64,000 nucleotides of DNA from Rhea pennata (taxonomy: Eukaryota; Chordata; Aves; Rheiformes; Rheidae): NCBI RefSeq assembly GCF_028389875.1, contig NC_084678.1, forward strand, positions 12,988,899-13,052,898, written 5' to 3'. Under the pieces are notes generated by a model, which made no database searches, was not told the origin of the DNA, and saw only the letters and a program-made list of their open reading frames with translations. The translations under genes and the position numbers were made by a program. This document shows positions 41,009-52,248 of this stretch, piece by piece; position 1 is the stretch's first letter, and every line of letters starts with the position of its first letter.

Positions 41009-42425
41009 CTGTTAACAGAGGAGTTATATTCATCACATATAATGCTTCAAGCTATTTTCTATGCTTGTGCTGTAGAAATACAGACATTTCTCCAGAGGAG
41101 AATGACGTGTCTAGAGAGAATGCAGAGGTGATGTTGTTGCTGCCCATAAAAAAATGCACCTTCTCTGTGCATTGACCTCCGTGGCAAGGGATGGGAATGG
41201 CTGTGTGAGCTGACTTCAGCCCTGAGAAAAGTCAACAGGAGGCTTTCTAAGGGGAGATGGATGTTTACAGCTGCATAGATTGTACGCGCTGCTTCCCTGC
41301 TTAGCAACTGATGCTTTGGGGATACAAAAGAAGAAGCTCATCAGAGTCTATTCCAAGGTGATTTCTGATCTTGTCATTAGTCAGCATTAGCAGAACCCTG
41401 CTCCTTGCTAACTGAACTCTGAAATACTTCCCTCCTCATTTTTCTTCCCCCTTTGTTTTAGATGTTTCATTGCAGTGGCTGCCTTCTTCTTCCACTCCCT
41501 AGGATCTGCAAGATGGTGTTAGAACCTGGCTTCTGGATCACTCATGGGCTGGGAGAGGACATGGGAAGTCACCTATGCCAGAGGAGGAACTCGCTTCTGC
41601 TATCTTCATTTTGTTGCACCCTTTAGAAAGGAATTGAGGGATAAACCAATTTGGGGGAAAACAAAAAGCAAACAGGAGAATGATTTACAGCAACGATCAC
41701 TGTTTTATTACACTTTGGGCTAGAAGTTCCCAAAATGCACTGTGTATATTTGCCTCCGGCAAAATGAGGGTGCAATGAGACTTTTTAATTGTGGGCATAA
41801 AGTTGTCAGGAGCATGAATACTTTGTGTCATAGATTCACTTTTTTACATGGGTTTCAGCCTCACATGTTAACAGTTGGGTCTTTCTGAGCAAAAATTAAG
41901 GAACTTTTGATTTGCATAGCTATTTTCTATGGAGTTAATACCTCTTTAGACATAGGTGCTTAGGATGCAGAAGAGTAAGAGATGGGAGGCTATTTGAAAT
42001 GGAACACAGAGAAAGAGCATGTCTTCCAGAACATGACTAAGTTTTGATGATTATTGTGCAGATTGAAGTTGATCGCTGCTTTTCTGATTGTTGGGCAGAC
42101 AATAAACAAGCCTTGAGGAAATAGCCCTAGTGACCTGAGGCTTGGAGAACTGTTTGCACCCACTTGTGGGTGAAATGGCCCTCACTAGCCTGGTGCTGCT
42201 CTTGAAAGAGCATCCAGTGAGAGTGTAATGATGCGAAGAACAGTAAGTGAGACTATTGACTGGAATCCCACCTCCCACTCTTGTGTTGCTGGGCAGGTGG
42301 TCCTCTCTGGCGAAGCTGGAAGGGGAGTAACCCTCCAGCCTCCCACTGCCATGCCTTGGCCAGTTATTCTATCAGTCTTTTCTGTGTTCTCCGTTTTCCA
42401 GACCTAGAAATTACACTGCACAAAC

Positions 42426-42655
42426 CTTTGCAGAAAACACGGGGGAGTCTAAGACATACCAAATACTGGAAGGTCATCATGGTGGCAAGGAAACAGCAGT
42501 ATCTTGGCCAGACTTCAGCCACTGCCTTTCTTCTCTGATGCCACGGCAGACAGATTATCCAACATACATGGAACAATGCATAGAAAACATACATGGAGCA
42601 ATGCATAGAAATCCATGTGGTGCTGTATAACATTAATGGCAGCAATGAGACACAT
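42426..42655 (-). pseudogene. PIEZO relic exon K, broken by a 25-bp tandem duplication
   Basis: Begins MCLIAAINVIQHHMDFYAL (PIEZO2: FLMSVNVIGQRMDFYAM). A 25-bp tandem copy then shifts the frame. It resumes in the shifted frame with WHQRRKAVAEVWPRYCCFLA (PIEZO2: YRRRRKAIAEIWPKYCCFLA) and ends LPRVFCK before GTTTGT in phase 1. Removing one repeat unit would restore length agreement with the family. Confidence 0.95.
42561..42610. repeat. 25-bp tandem duplication within a PIEZO relic exon
   Basis: Two adjacent 25-bp units, 42561-42585 and 42586-42610, differ at one position (A/G). The unit corresponds to the FYALLHV codons. Its length is not divisible by three, so it shifts the frame. Confidence 0.97.
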
Positions 42656-42841
42656 CTGAAATAACATAGAAATCCAAGTCAGAAAGAAGGCATGGCTTTG
42701 TAGATAGCAATCTACTGTCATTTATAAAATTATCCTGCCTTGCACTGCAGTCTCCTGACTGTAGCTGAAGAAAAGTTTTGAGCAACACTTAAAAAAACAA
42801 ACCATTTCTTCTGGAAGTAAACTCCTATACTAGAGGTTTGC

Positions 42842-42990
42842 TTGTAAAAGTACAGTGATGTAACTATACAGATAAAATTTTGCTGTATTAGTGAGGCCTG
42901 TGTTTATAGGAGTCATAAAACAATGCTGGTCTTTTGGGAGTGAGGCATTAAAACTCTGTTTTTTCTGTACAAGTGGGTGATAACCCTGAT
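42842..42990 (-). pseudogene. Possible PIEZO relic exon (DGLINCAKYFINYFF region)
   Basis: Reads FNASLPKDQHC... and TGLTNTAKFYLYSYITVLLQ, weakly resembling NLTAPVS and DGLINCAKYFINYFFYKFGLE of PIEZO2. It is in the correct order and strand. No clear donor was seen. Confidence 0.45.
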
Positions 42991-43379
42991 AACTAGTCAG
43001 AAACCCTGACATCTCAAACCTCCTCTGACATGTCTTGTGGGAGGAAAAGGGGAATGGAAGAAATGCAAACACCACAACCCATACTCAGAGCTTATATCTC
43101 TAGTATCTCTAGTACTAGGAAGAGAGCAACTGAAGAGAAGACAAATGTATGTTGGTGTTGCTGTGTATGCTTATAGCAACAGAGAATTTCACTTCTGCTT
43201 AACTGAGTTTACTGTGATTCATCACCTCAACCGTTTTATTTATTCATGGCACCAGCTGTCTGACTTTGAAGCTCTGGTTATAACCAAATGTCTGTCCTGT
43301 GTCTGTCACTACGACAGGCTGGCTGCCACTTTATGACTTGAGGGCTTAGCGGTCCAACCTAAGCCCTGTTCCATGATGA

Positions 43380-43433
43380 CATACTTTAAAGATTTTAGGA
43401 GCAGATGAGGATCAAGAAATAAGTGGAGCCAGT
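43380..43433 (-). pseudogene. Possible PIEZO relic exon (TVWTCVIIVCKMLYQ region)
   Basis: After TTCTTCCCAG the reading TYFLILICS is followed by stops at spacings that fit the SVCTVWTCVIIVCKMLYQ segment. Identity is low. The main support is its correct place between neighbouring relic exons. Confidence 0.35.
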
Positions 43434-43736
43434 CTGGGAAGAAAGCTGTGAAACACGGTAATGCTTTGGAGCAGAGGAAGGAATCATTTCAGGGAGTAGG
43501 AAGGCACACTCTCTCCCAAGCAATCAGTTAAAAAAAAAAGGCCTATAAGCTTAAGATCTGGGGGAAGATAGAGAATGATGGAGCCTCTGCTTCTTTCTAA
43601 TATGCTTTCTTTCTGCTTTGGAAGACCAGGTGGTGGTCCCAACCTGAATATAACTTGTTATAGTTACTAATCTAGGCATGATTTTGTTCTGCCATTGTGC
43701 CAGAAAAGAAGCTTATAAGAAAAAATCATTACTGAC

Positions 43737-43800
43737 CTCTTGAAGAGTGATCCAGATAACTCAAGTAGAGACAACTTTAAGGGAGTGCAGTTCTAAGAGT
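43737..43800 (-). pseudogene. PIEZO relic exon J (blade)
   Basis: Reads LLELHSLKVVST, stop (TGA 43761-43763), VIWITLQEVS, aligned with ILELHIIKIVSSYIIWVSVKEVS of PIEZO2. The acceptor is GCATGCAG. The GTCAGT after GAG may be a donor, or the homology may continue weakly to about 43690. Confidence 0.8.
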
Positions 43801-45000
43801 CTGCATGCTAATATCTCAGTCTCATAAACAAGTTCCAAAAGTTTCAGGTGAAGAACAGCCAACTTGTTGATAGCTAGCATCCAACTGCTAGACTCTTCCG
43901 CTATGAAAAAGAAGTGCTGCTTTAGTGCTTTCACACAGCCTTCACCTCAAGTTTCTCAAGTTCCCCTTTCCCCTTGGTGAGTTATGAGTTCCTGATTTAT
44001 CCTAACTTCCTAGTATGTCAGCATAGCTTAAGAAGTAGTGTGATGGAAAATGGTTTGTTGAATTAGAGAAACTAGGGACAAGCTACACATTCTTGATCTG
44101 GCTTTATGATACTGCCATACAGTAAGCAGTAGGCGTAAAGTATGAATAGTTGGAGCAAAACTTATGAAATAATTCCCAGTATCTATCTCACTTGATTCAT
44201 CCTGCATGTCTCCTGATGAAGGCCTTTTGCCCTGTATTGCTGGAATTTGAGACTGGAGGTTTCTAGTGTTAATCCAAATAAATTATATTCTAACTTTGCT
44301 TTCCAGCTTTCTTTAGATTTTTGTCTTTGGGGAGACTAGAGAATTCACCTGTGTCCAGCTGAGACCAGGAGGCACTGCACCATGCCGGATATTGACATCG
44401 TGTAACACCAAACTGCAAACATCACTGTACTGTGGTGTGATCTATAAATATATTTGCCGAAACACTTCTACTCCCATGAGCTGTGTGTTCAGAACCAGGG
44501 ACAGCTGGAGGTATGAAGTCTTGATAGTGCTTTAAACTGGACCAATACCCACCCAATTTGCAGTGAACACTGATAAAATCATTGATTTCTTTACAATCCT
44601 CTCAACCTCTTTCCATAATTCTTAGCAGAGGTCACACAAGTTCTTTCATGCTGCTTAGGGTCATTCAGTTGACACTCAAAGAACTTTCAGTTCTTTCACC
44701 TGATTTTTCCTGCTTAGTCATTCCCATGGCTTCATCCATTGTTGTATCTTCTGTTTAATCCAAGGATGCCTGACTAATACTATGCAGGAAAAGATGGAGC
44801 AGGGGTGGGAGGGGGAAGAAGCATTGTTACATTTTGTTTGATGGGGCAAAGCTGGGTATATTCAGAAATTAGGATACTTGAAGACCATTTGTAGTTGCTT
44901 GCAGCTAAATTGAGCTAAACTCAGTTGAGTTGTGTGCTTTTGCTGTACAAGTAATTTCTTTTCAATAAGAGTTTTAAGAGTTCTAGGGAAAAAAAAATCT

Positions 45001-45104
45001 AGCCTCTCTAAAACTGGTGGAGGAGAAAGATGGCCACTGGCTATCCTGGGTACAACTGTGAGCCAAACATACTTCAGGATTTTTCTCGACTAGTTACAGT
45101 GCAC
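45001..45104 (-). pseudogene. PIEZO relic exon I (blade)
   Basis: After TTTTCAG it reads VHCN, stop (TAG 45090-45092), then SRKILKYVWLTVV. The family has VHYEWWRKILKYFWMSVV, so the stop replaces the first Trp. A frameshift follows, with further stops around VAIFLLHQF (family VLIFIYTYQF). The 3' border is uncertain. Confidence 0.9.
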
Positions 45105-45151
45105 CTGAAAACAAATACACTGTAAGTTGGAGGAGCCTCTACTTCTTTTTC

Positions 45152-45174
45152 TTTTTTTTTTTTTTTTTTTTTTT
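45152..45174 (+). repeat. Poly(T) run of about 23
   Basis: T-rich run (T5 C T23) between relic exons H and I. No retroelement body was recognised. Confidence 0.8.
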
Positions 45175-45585
45175 AAAAAGCTGTCAATACAGTCTTTTTC
45201 TTAAACAAGCATCAAATTTCCTCTCCCAAGACCCAAACTTGATGCATCTTCCTTGAGAAATCTGACAATGTAGTGAAGGCTGCTTAGCTCTTGATAAAAT
45301 CTTGCTGTTTTTCCAAGCCTGAGTTTTCAGTGTTTCCAGCAATGACAAAATGAGGAGTTAGAAGAGATGTTTTTTTCCATTTTACTTGAGTAATTAAATT
45401 CAATTTTAAACTCCAGGATGCTATCTAGGGGTATAATACAGACCAGTAGTTGTACATTCTGCTTTAAGTCAAAGCTAAAAAAAAATAAGAGGCAGACTTT
45501 ACTCCACCTGATTCAATAGAAATGTGACAGTTTACTCCAGCCAAGGAGCTGCCGTAAAAGATGTTATTAATTTGATTTTGCTCAT

Positions 45586-45767
45586 TTGATACAGAGCCAT
45601 GCATAACAGAAAGAACACGATATAGAGTATTTTGTACACAGCTACTTTGCCACCAAAACTGACAGCAAAAAATATGGCAGCACAAAAATAGATCCAGTAT
45701 TTAACCAGTACTCCCCTAAGCAGAGAGCCAAGGACTTTCAGAGGAAGATTTTGTCTTTTATTCCCTT
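45586..45767 (-). pseudogene. PIEZO relic exon H (blade), donor destroyed
   Basis: Open frame reading LVKYWIYFCAAIFFAVSF, then VYKILYIVFFLLCMALYQ, one of the most conserved PIEZO segments (FIKYWIYVCGGMFFFVSF...ALYQ). The exon ends at CAA followed by ATGAGC, where a GTGAGC-type donor is expected. The donor GT has become AT (45584-45585). Confidence 0.95.
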
Positions 45768-46543
45768 CTGTTATAAAAAGAAAGAATACAAATCTGTTGG
45801 GCATGATGCTATCACTGCACCATTCCGACAACTTTTTGATAATTACACACAGCTATGGTTGCAAACTCCTCTCTTACTAGGTGACTTATCTTATATTTAG
45901 ACATAGTCACCTAGCAACAGAGGCTGAAAATGCAGAAGATACTGGCGGTCCTATAAAATGGTCACTGCTCCCGAGCACAGATAGCAGGCTCTCCCACCAC
46001 ACACGGCAAGGCTCCGCTTGTTTGTCCCAAAGCCATTTACCTAAAGCAGTAACCTGAGTGAGCAGAACAATTTGTAGAAACAAAGATATGTTCTTAGCAT
46101 CAGCAGCTTCTGCTTTAGGCGCTGTATATGAGCCTCGCAATATTCCGTGTTGCTCACAGAATGGCTGGGAAGTCTTTACTGTGAGCGTCAATATATCACC
46201 CATTTCTTCCCTGTGCTTTATGGCAGGAAGCACGGGAAATTTGAGAAGTCTGTTCTAACGCCAATAAAAATAATAAAAAAAACATGGCTAAGTTTTTGCA
46301 AAAGCCTACGTACAAATGCATGGAAAAGCCAGGTAGCTGTCTACACAAATTAGTTGCTCATGTCTGCACAATTGATATTTAGCAAAACTATCCTTAGAGT
46401 ATTTTGCTATGAGATTCCAGATTTAGTTTAGCAAAACCAAATGCTTGGCTGTATTGCTAAAGAGAAAGTCGGAAAACCACAGCAGGCTCGATTTGTGTTG
46501 TTTCCTTACCATTCTCAGTCACTATCACTTCTTGGGATGGTTC

Positions 46544-46615
46544 TTATTTATCCTTCATGTGCCTCTCAATCACATGCTGCCTTAGCAACAACCAGAATGT
46601 GGATGCATACAGGAT
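46544..46615 (-). pseudogene. PIEZO relic exon G (blade helix)
   Basis: After a TTGCAG acceptor the reading is ILYASTFWLLLRQHVIERH, matching ILFTITFWLLLRQHLTEQK of PIEZO2. A TAA follows at 46544-46546 and no GT donor is visible at the expected end, so the 3' border is uncertain. Confidence 0.9.
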
Positions 46616-47418
46616 CTGCAATTAAACCACATTTACACCTTATTTTTTCTGCAGAACTCATAAAGGAATACCAGCAATGCCCTTTCCCTTTTACTAGAGA
46701 TCTAGATCCTCACAAACCACCTAAATAAGTCAAAAAGTAGCAAGCTTTAACGAAGAGCTTTGTCACAGCAGCGATATCTTATATACATGCAAATTAGAGA
46801 GTTCAGGTTGCAAAGACATTAGGGGCAAGAGTCACTTTGTGTCTGTGCGGCACAGAACGTTGTGAGATCTGTGCGTTGTCAGAAAACAAGGTGAGAAGTC
46901 TAGTTGTTGTGCTTCTCTTCAGTAATAACAACTACTTTCTTTTATTTCTGACAGCTAATTAATTTAGCATAGGAAGAAAGTTTAAGTTGGCTGTATAACA
47001 CCATCTCCCCTAAACTCCCCGTGTCCAGCATTGAAATGTCTTTGACAAATCAAGCAGTAAGTATTTCAAACACCGCAGTTCTCTTGTTCAAGTTCCAGGA
47101 CTAGCCATTCGCCGCTCTGGGCTCTCCTATAAAGCCAAGTTCTTGTACTGCAGTAACCTGGCAGGCCTGGAACAAACCCCTGGGCTCTAACCCTGCGAAC
47201 TGGACTTTGCAGGCCAAGCCATACTGCATATGTTTTTCATGAATGCCTTAGCCAGCTAATTTCTTTTTGTCCCTCTTATCATTCCTAACACGGAGGTGCT
47301 TACTGCAGTCTGAGGGAGAGTATGACACAGTAACAAGAATAAAAACACACTTTTTATTCTCTGAAGGCCTACACTCTAGGTTACCTAAAAAGGGAGTGAG
47401 AATATGAAGAATTATTAC

Positions 47419-47691
47419 CTTCACACCAAGATGCGTGCCTGGCAAGGAATATGGTTTTAAGTCAAAGTCGACGAGAACCGACTGTGCAGGGAAGAGCTCT
47501 GTGTGTTCTGTGACCCCTAGGGAGATGTTCAGCCCTACAAGGAAACGGAGGACAAGCAGGGTGTTCCCATAAACAGTAAGGAACAGAGAACTATGCGAGG
47601 CATAATGTCTCTAGTCACGAGCCGTTCAAATGATTCAGGACCAAATCAGCTGTGCAAAAGTCAAATAGCTGTTATGGGTGATGCTCCAAAC
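47419..47691 (-). pseudogene. PIEZO relic exon F (blade helices), three stops
   Basis: Reads VWSITHNSYLTFAQLIWS (PIEZO2: AWSITYHSWLTFVLLIWS). The same frame then passes three stops: TGA 47635-47637, TGA 47626-47628 and TAG 47611-47613. It resumes FLTVYGNTLLVLRFL (PIEZO2: FMVVYGNLLLILQYI) without any indel. 273 bp, phase 0 at both ends, good acceptor and GTAATA donor. One of the stops replaces a family Trp. Confidence 0.95.
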
Positions 47692-48730
47692 CTGCAAGAC
47701 AGCACAAACACCCAGGGGAGGAAATGTTGCTGTTTACGTTTTGGTAGCACTCAAAATCAGACATATCAGAAAAGTTATGCACTATGATATCTGCTTTGAT
47801 TCCCTGTGAGAAGCAAAATTAGGGTTTATTTGGCTCCAAAGTGGAAAAGTTGTACATCTGTATATACAGCTGGGCATGCAGAAGTGTGATGTGGCGCCTC
47901 GGAAGGGAAGGAAGCAGAATAGTCTCTTAGGCAAGTGGCAGCCAGCACCTTTTCAGGCCTCAGTTTCTCAGTCCCTCTGGCCATGGTCTTCTGGGCACTT
48001 ACAGAGCTAGCATACTCAGTCCCCGTGCCTTTCATTTTCTGTCCTAAATACCATTACTCATTCATTTCAGTAGGAGGCAGATGTGATGCTGGAATGTCCC
48101 TTAAGGTTACCTGCAAACTTAGCACAAATTCTACAAAGCCAGAGTGTTTAAAAAAATCAGATTAGATAGATTTAACTGACCTAACTGAACATGTTTTATT
48201 TGTATGTGCTTCATCATGAAGTTTTTTTGCACATTGACAGCAGAGAGGAGTTTTATTTTTAGAGCTTGTTCTGACACTGGAGCTTCTTTCAATCATTCAT
48301 TGCCTAGCAGTAGTGAAAAAATGAAAGCATATGGCACCTGCCATTAAACCACATGTATACTTCCTTTCCTGCCCAAGGGGAAAAAAAGGCAAAGAAAGAA
48401 TAATTAGTGTTTGCTCATATTGGTAATACTAAGGGAAGTAAGTGCCTTTTATAGTATGCATATGGCTGATCAGGACTGTTCCACAAATGTACTGGTCCTT
48501 TCGAAATTTCAGTGCTACATATGCAATGGTCAGCTGGGGAGTACAGAACAGGAAGCTTTGCTGCAACAGAAGAAGAATCCTATTTCTTTACAAGAGTTCT
48601 ACAGCTTAGGAAATCTATTTTCCTTCCTTTTCCACTCCAAACAACGGAGAGGCCCAGCTCTGTGCCAAGCGGTTAATGAAACCTGGAAAGCAATATAAAT
48701 ATATACAGTTGCCGCAGATCTGTGTCCTAC

Positions 48731-48775
48731 CAGCATGGCAATCAGGCCACTGACACAGCTCTGATTCACAACGAA
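48731..48775 (-). pseudogene. PIEZO relic exon E (start of conserved blade helix)
   Basis: Short reading FVVNQSCVSGLIAML, matching FIMKQSYICALIAMM of PIEZO2, with an acceptor CAG and a GTAGGA donor in phase 0. The next relic exon continues VWSIT exactly as the family does. The true 5' limit of the exon may lie further upstream. Confidence 0.82.
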
Positions 48776-50105
48776 CTGCCCGTGTGCAGCCAGAGAGTCA
48801 GTACTGTTAACCCAGGCAACCTGTCTTCACACCCCTGTGTGTCCTGAGGCTGTGAATTTACACAACCACCTTCCTTTTTGTATAAGGTGTCCGAACCTCC
48901 CCAAATACTGCACAGAGAATATCCCCTCGTCAGTGCAATTGGTGTCGAAGGCCTGTAGTGAAAGTCTTGCTTTACAAAAGCAAATAAGCCTCTTCATTTG
49001 AAGAGGCTTGTGCTCTTCTGCAGTGAGAAATACTATGCATCAAACCCTGCTCCTTGACATGGCTTGATGCTGCTCTTCCACTGAATGCTGGATTTGGCAG
49101 CTCCTTCGAAGTGATTTTATTTACCCAGCAGCCTGGCCCTCCCACTGCCATAGCTGCAAGATGAACCTGGCTTTTCTTTACAGTTCCCCCCTTTTTTTTC
49201 CCCCTAGAAAAAGTATTCTGAAAAGACTGATTTTTAGTTTTCATGTTCTTTTTGGTACTACATCCTTTCATCGCATTAAGTGGCAACAGTGCTTTGCTCT
49301 GCATTGCACTTAATCACGTAATGATCACCCTAGCAGTATTTTGCCTGATAAAGGACTACATCCTTCACAGATACTGGCAGGAACTTTGCAGGAAATGCTA
49401 TGTTCACGCTGTGAAAGGGGCATGTCCTGACAGCTTCCACTTGAGAAATAAGCTGACTAAAAATAAAATATTGTAGGTGTAGCCTCATCTTCCCGCAGAG
49501 GTTGTCTAGTGCAGCAGCATAGGAAGCTGGAACTACTTTCTAATGATTCATAGTTCCAGCATGTTGACATGGCTATTGAGATGTTAGCTTTCTGAATGTT
49601 GGATTTTTTAATAAGAAACTTAAATGGGGAGAGAGGAAAGCAGGACAGGAGAAACAATAGCTCTCAATTTCTCTGCATACATTTGTGTTGATAAGAGAAA
49701 GAAACAATCTACCTTATTCTTTTCATTCTTGGTCATCCATAGCATGTTATCCTCCTGCAGACTTCTGCTCCCTGCTGGCAGCAGTGGGATTTTTGCCCTA
49801 CTCTCCCACATTAAATGTCACTCCAGGATATCATACACCCAGAGCACAACTACACACCAGCCAGTGTTGATGTTACTAGCTGAGAGTAATCACAGAGTAT
49901 CAGCAAAACTTCTAAAACTTTTTCTCAGTAACAGAGTCCATTTATAAACCAGGAAAGTGGAAACATGTTTTTGAACATGACCTAGCACAGGAGAGATGAA
50001 TCTATACAGAATTTCCTGCTACTGACTCCTCTTGTGGAGCAATCCTGTAGAAAAAAAAAGAAACTCGCTTCTTTCTGATCATCTCTTTTATAGGTTTGTG
50101 TTTAC

Positions 50106-50300
50106 TGCACCACTTGCTCTGCCTTGCGCCTGTTTGTGTTTGTAGAGCACATCCTCTGCTCTAGCAATGTGACCAATGCATAATATAGTACAAGCAGTAT
50201 GACAAGATTTAAAAACGCTGGCCAGGTTAATCCAGGATGAACTTGCACTTTCCATGACTCTGTGATGTTTGTCTTGATGAGTACCATCATCCCAAAGAGC
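50106..50300 (-). pseudogene. PIEZO relic exon D (blade)
   Basis: Reads LFGMMVLIKTNITESWKV and then HPGLTWPAFLNLVILLVLYY, matching LFGIKSVIQTDCSSTWKI and NPDLSWYHHANPILLLVMYY of PIEZO2. The reading frame is open. The acceptor is broken: a fine pyrimidine tract ends in TG instead of AG (plus-strand positions 50301-50302). The donor is GTAAAC. Confidence 0.93.
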
Positions 50301-50938
50301 CAGGAGAAGTGGAAGAGAAACAGCAAAGATGCTAAAAATCTTGTTTTCTGAAGTGGTAGCAAAGAAATGCTAAGAGCTCAACCCATGGAAATCATCATCC
50401 ACCGGCTACTCTGCACAGTCACCCACTTAGTAATTATTGTGAAACAGAATTGGTGCGAGCTGCCAGAATAGCATTAGGGTCCTCACTCCTGATAAGCAGA
50501 GATGGGAACTGGGCCTCCTGCAGTGAAGTTTAGGTCCTTTGAAATCTGCAGTGAAACAGCCACTGACTTTGGCAAGCCCAGGTTCCTCTGGAGCTGTTCT
50601 AGCAGTGTTCCACGTTGCCTTGGAAAAGCTGTTAAACTTCAGCCTTGGAGTATGTAAATCGGGAAGAATAAATAGGAGAGGGGTTGAGGTTTGAATAAAG
50701 TTTGTCAAGTGCTCTGGAATTCTCCACTAAAAATTGCAAGGAGGGTGCCAAAGAACATATGTGCTACACCTTAGAAAGCAGATTGTCCCATAGAGAGCTT
50801 TCTTCAAATATTTCTTTAAAATATTGACATTTCACTTGTATTTATGTTGCCTTGGTGATAAGATAACATATGAGTTTCAATCCATTCTGAAAGCAGTTTA
50901 CTTTAACTATTTCCCTGCACAGCAGATGATGTCTTTAC

Positions 50939-51174
50939 CTTGCATAAATGTCATCAGGAGGATGCTGATGCACTGGAAAACGGTGTCAAGTACAGGGAAG
51001 GGCAGAAAGGTGCCCTGCACCAAACACAGCCATCTGATGGGCTGCTGGAGCTGACCAAAGTAATGCTACGATGACAAACCCACCAGGAACACAAGCCCAA
51101 GAAGGTAAGAAAATAGATAGCAGATGTTGCAGAAGGTGTGATTACACATGGGGAAAAGTAGTCAATGAAATAGA
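50939..51174 (-). pseudogene. PIEZO relic exon C (blade helices)
   Basis: Reads ITPSATSAIYFLTFLGLCSW, matching the SLTSSVYFFVFLGLCTWW region of PIEZO2. The frame then shifts near 51045 to give AVFGAGHLSAL (family: FxAGHLIxL). It meets a TGA at 50986-50988 and finishes HPPDDIYAR (family: VPPNDYYAR) before a GTAAAG donor in phase 2. At least one frameshift and one stop. Confidence 0.92.
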
Positions 51175-51666
51175 CTGTGTTCCATGGCAAGCAACTTGTA
51201 CAGGTCACACACTCGGCAGAATAGCATCTCATTGATAGATATTGACTCAAGGTAACAAGAACATAAGCAGATATTAACTTCTGCCCTCTAGATAATCAGC
51301 AAAAATGAAAGGAAATTTTTGAAATCCTCATAGATCTCTGGACAACAGGTCTGCACTAAAGAAATGCTTTTTCAATTGCACAGCAACTGTACTATCTGAA
51401 CGCCCCATCATACAGCCTGGGTGACTAGAACAGCTGTTTCAAGAGCTATCTGTGAGTTGAGAAAGAAATTCTGCCTGGGAAGTACTACAAGTTTACAACA
51501 ATATTTGACACGATGACAACAATAACAGGTTCATAGCAAATAGTAAGCAAGAAAGCAAAAGTAACAGGGCAGTTAAGATCTGGTTGGTCCTTTTTTCTTT
51601 CATTTTTCTTTTTTTTTTTAATGGACTGAGGCCTGGGACTTTGAGACCTCTTCTTTAAAGCTTTAC

Positions 51667-51853
51667 TTGCTAAGCCTAAAACTACTTTTGCAGCACTGAT
51701 CCAAATAGCGTCAAATAGGATTTTCAACCCTGCCAGGAAGACAGTGATTTTATGCATGAAATGTGGTTTTCTCGCCCTTCTTTCTCTTCTCAAATCTTCA
51801 GCTGAGCAGCCAGACTGTATTCCATCACTATCTCCTCCTTCCACATCAGAGTC
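51667..51853 (-). pseudogene. PIEZO relic exon B (blade, cytosolic loop and helix)
   Basis: Open across 62 codons plus one base. It runs from an acidic start DSDVEGGDSDG through a basic stretch into ISAAKVVLGLA, the helix equivalent to TTAGKVVVTILL of PIEZO2. It has a good acceptor and a GTAAAG donor (phase 1). No lesion was seen in this exon. Confidence 0.88.
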
Positions 51854-52248
51854 CTGTGAAAAGTGGGAGCAAAATATCAGTGTGAAAGGTAAAATGAAAA
51901 CCAACCAATGGTTCATCAGCACTCAAACCATCTTTAATGTGCTTTTTCATTAGGGGAAATGTGTTTCAGTCTGGACACAGTAATGTGCAGAACAGGACAC
52001 AAAAATCTTATGAAAAGCAATTCAAGGTACATCTAAGTCTCTAAACATTGTGTTGTATATTCACAGCTGGAGTGTGAGAAGCTTTTCTGGGAGATCACTT
52101 AGGCTGTACAGTGAGCCAGAGAAAGCAAAACTTCTCTGTAGACAATTTATTTAGCTCCTGTATATGCTGCCAACAAATTTTACCCCAGCTGCTTGGCTTT
52201 TTAATATTTGTCGGCATTATAATTCAGATAATAGAGTACTGCATGTAC

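Noticed and set aside
51485..51922. 145-codon minus-strand frame taken as a single gene
   Set aside because: It is relic exon B (51667-51853) plus read-through into both flanking introns. The splice sites and homology stop at the exon borders.
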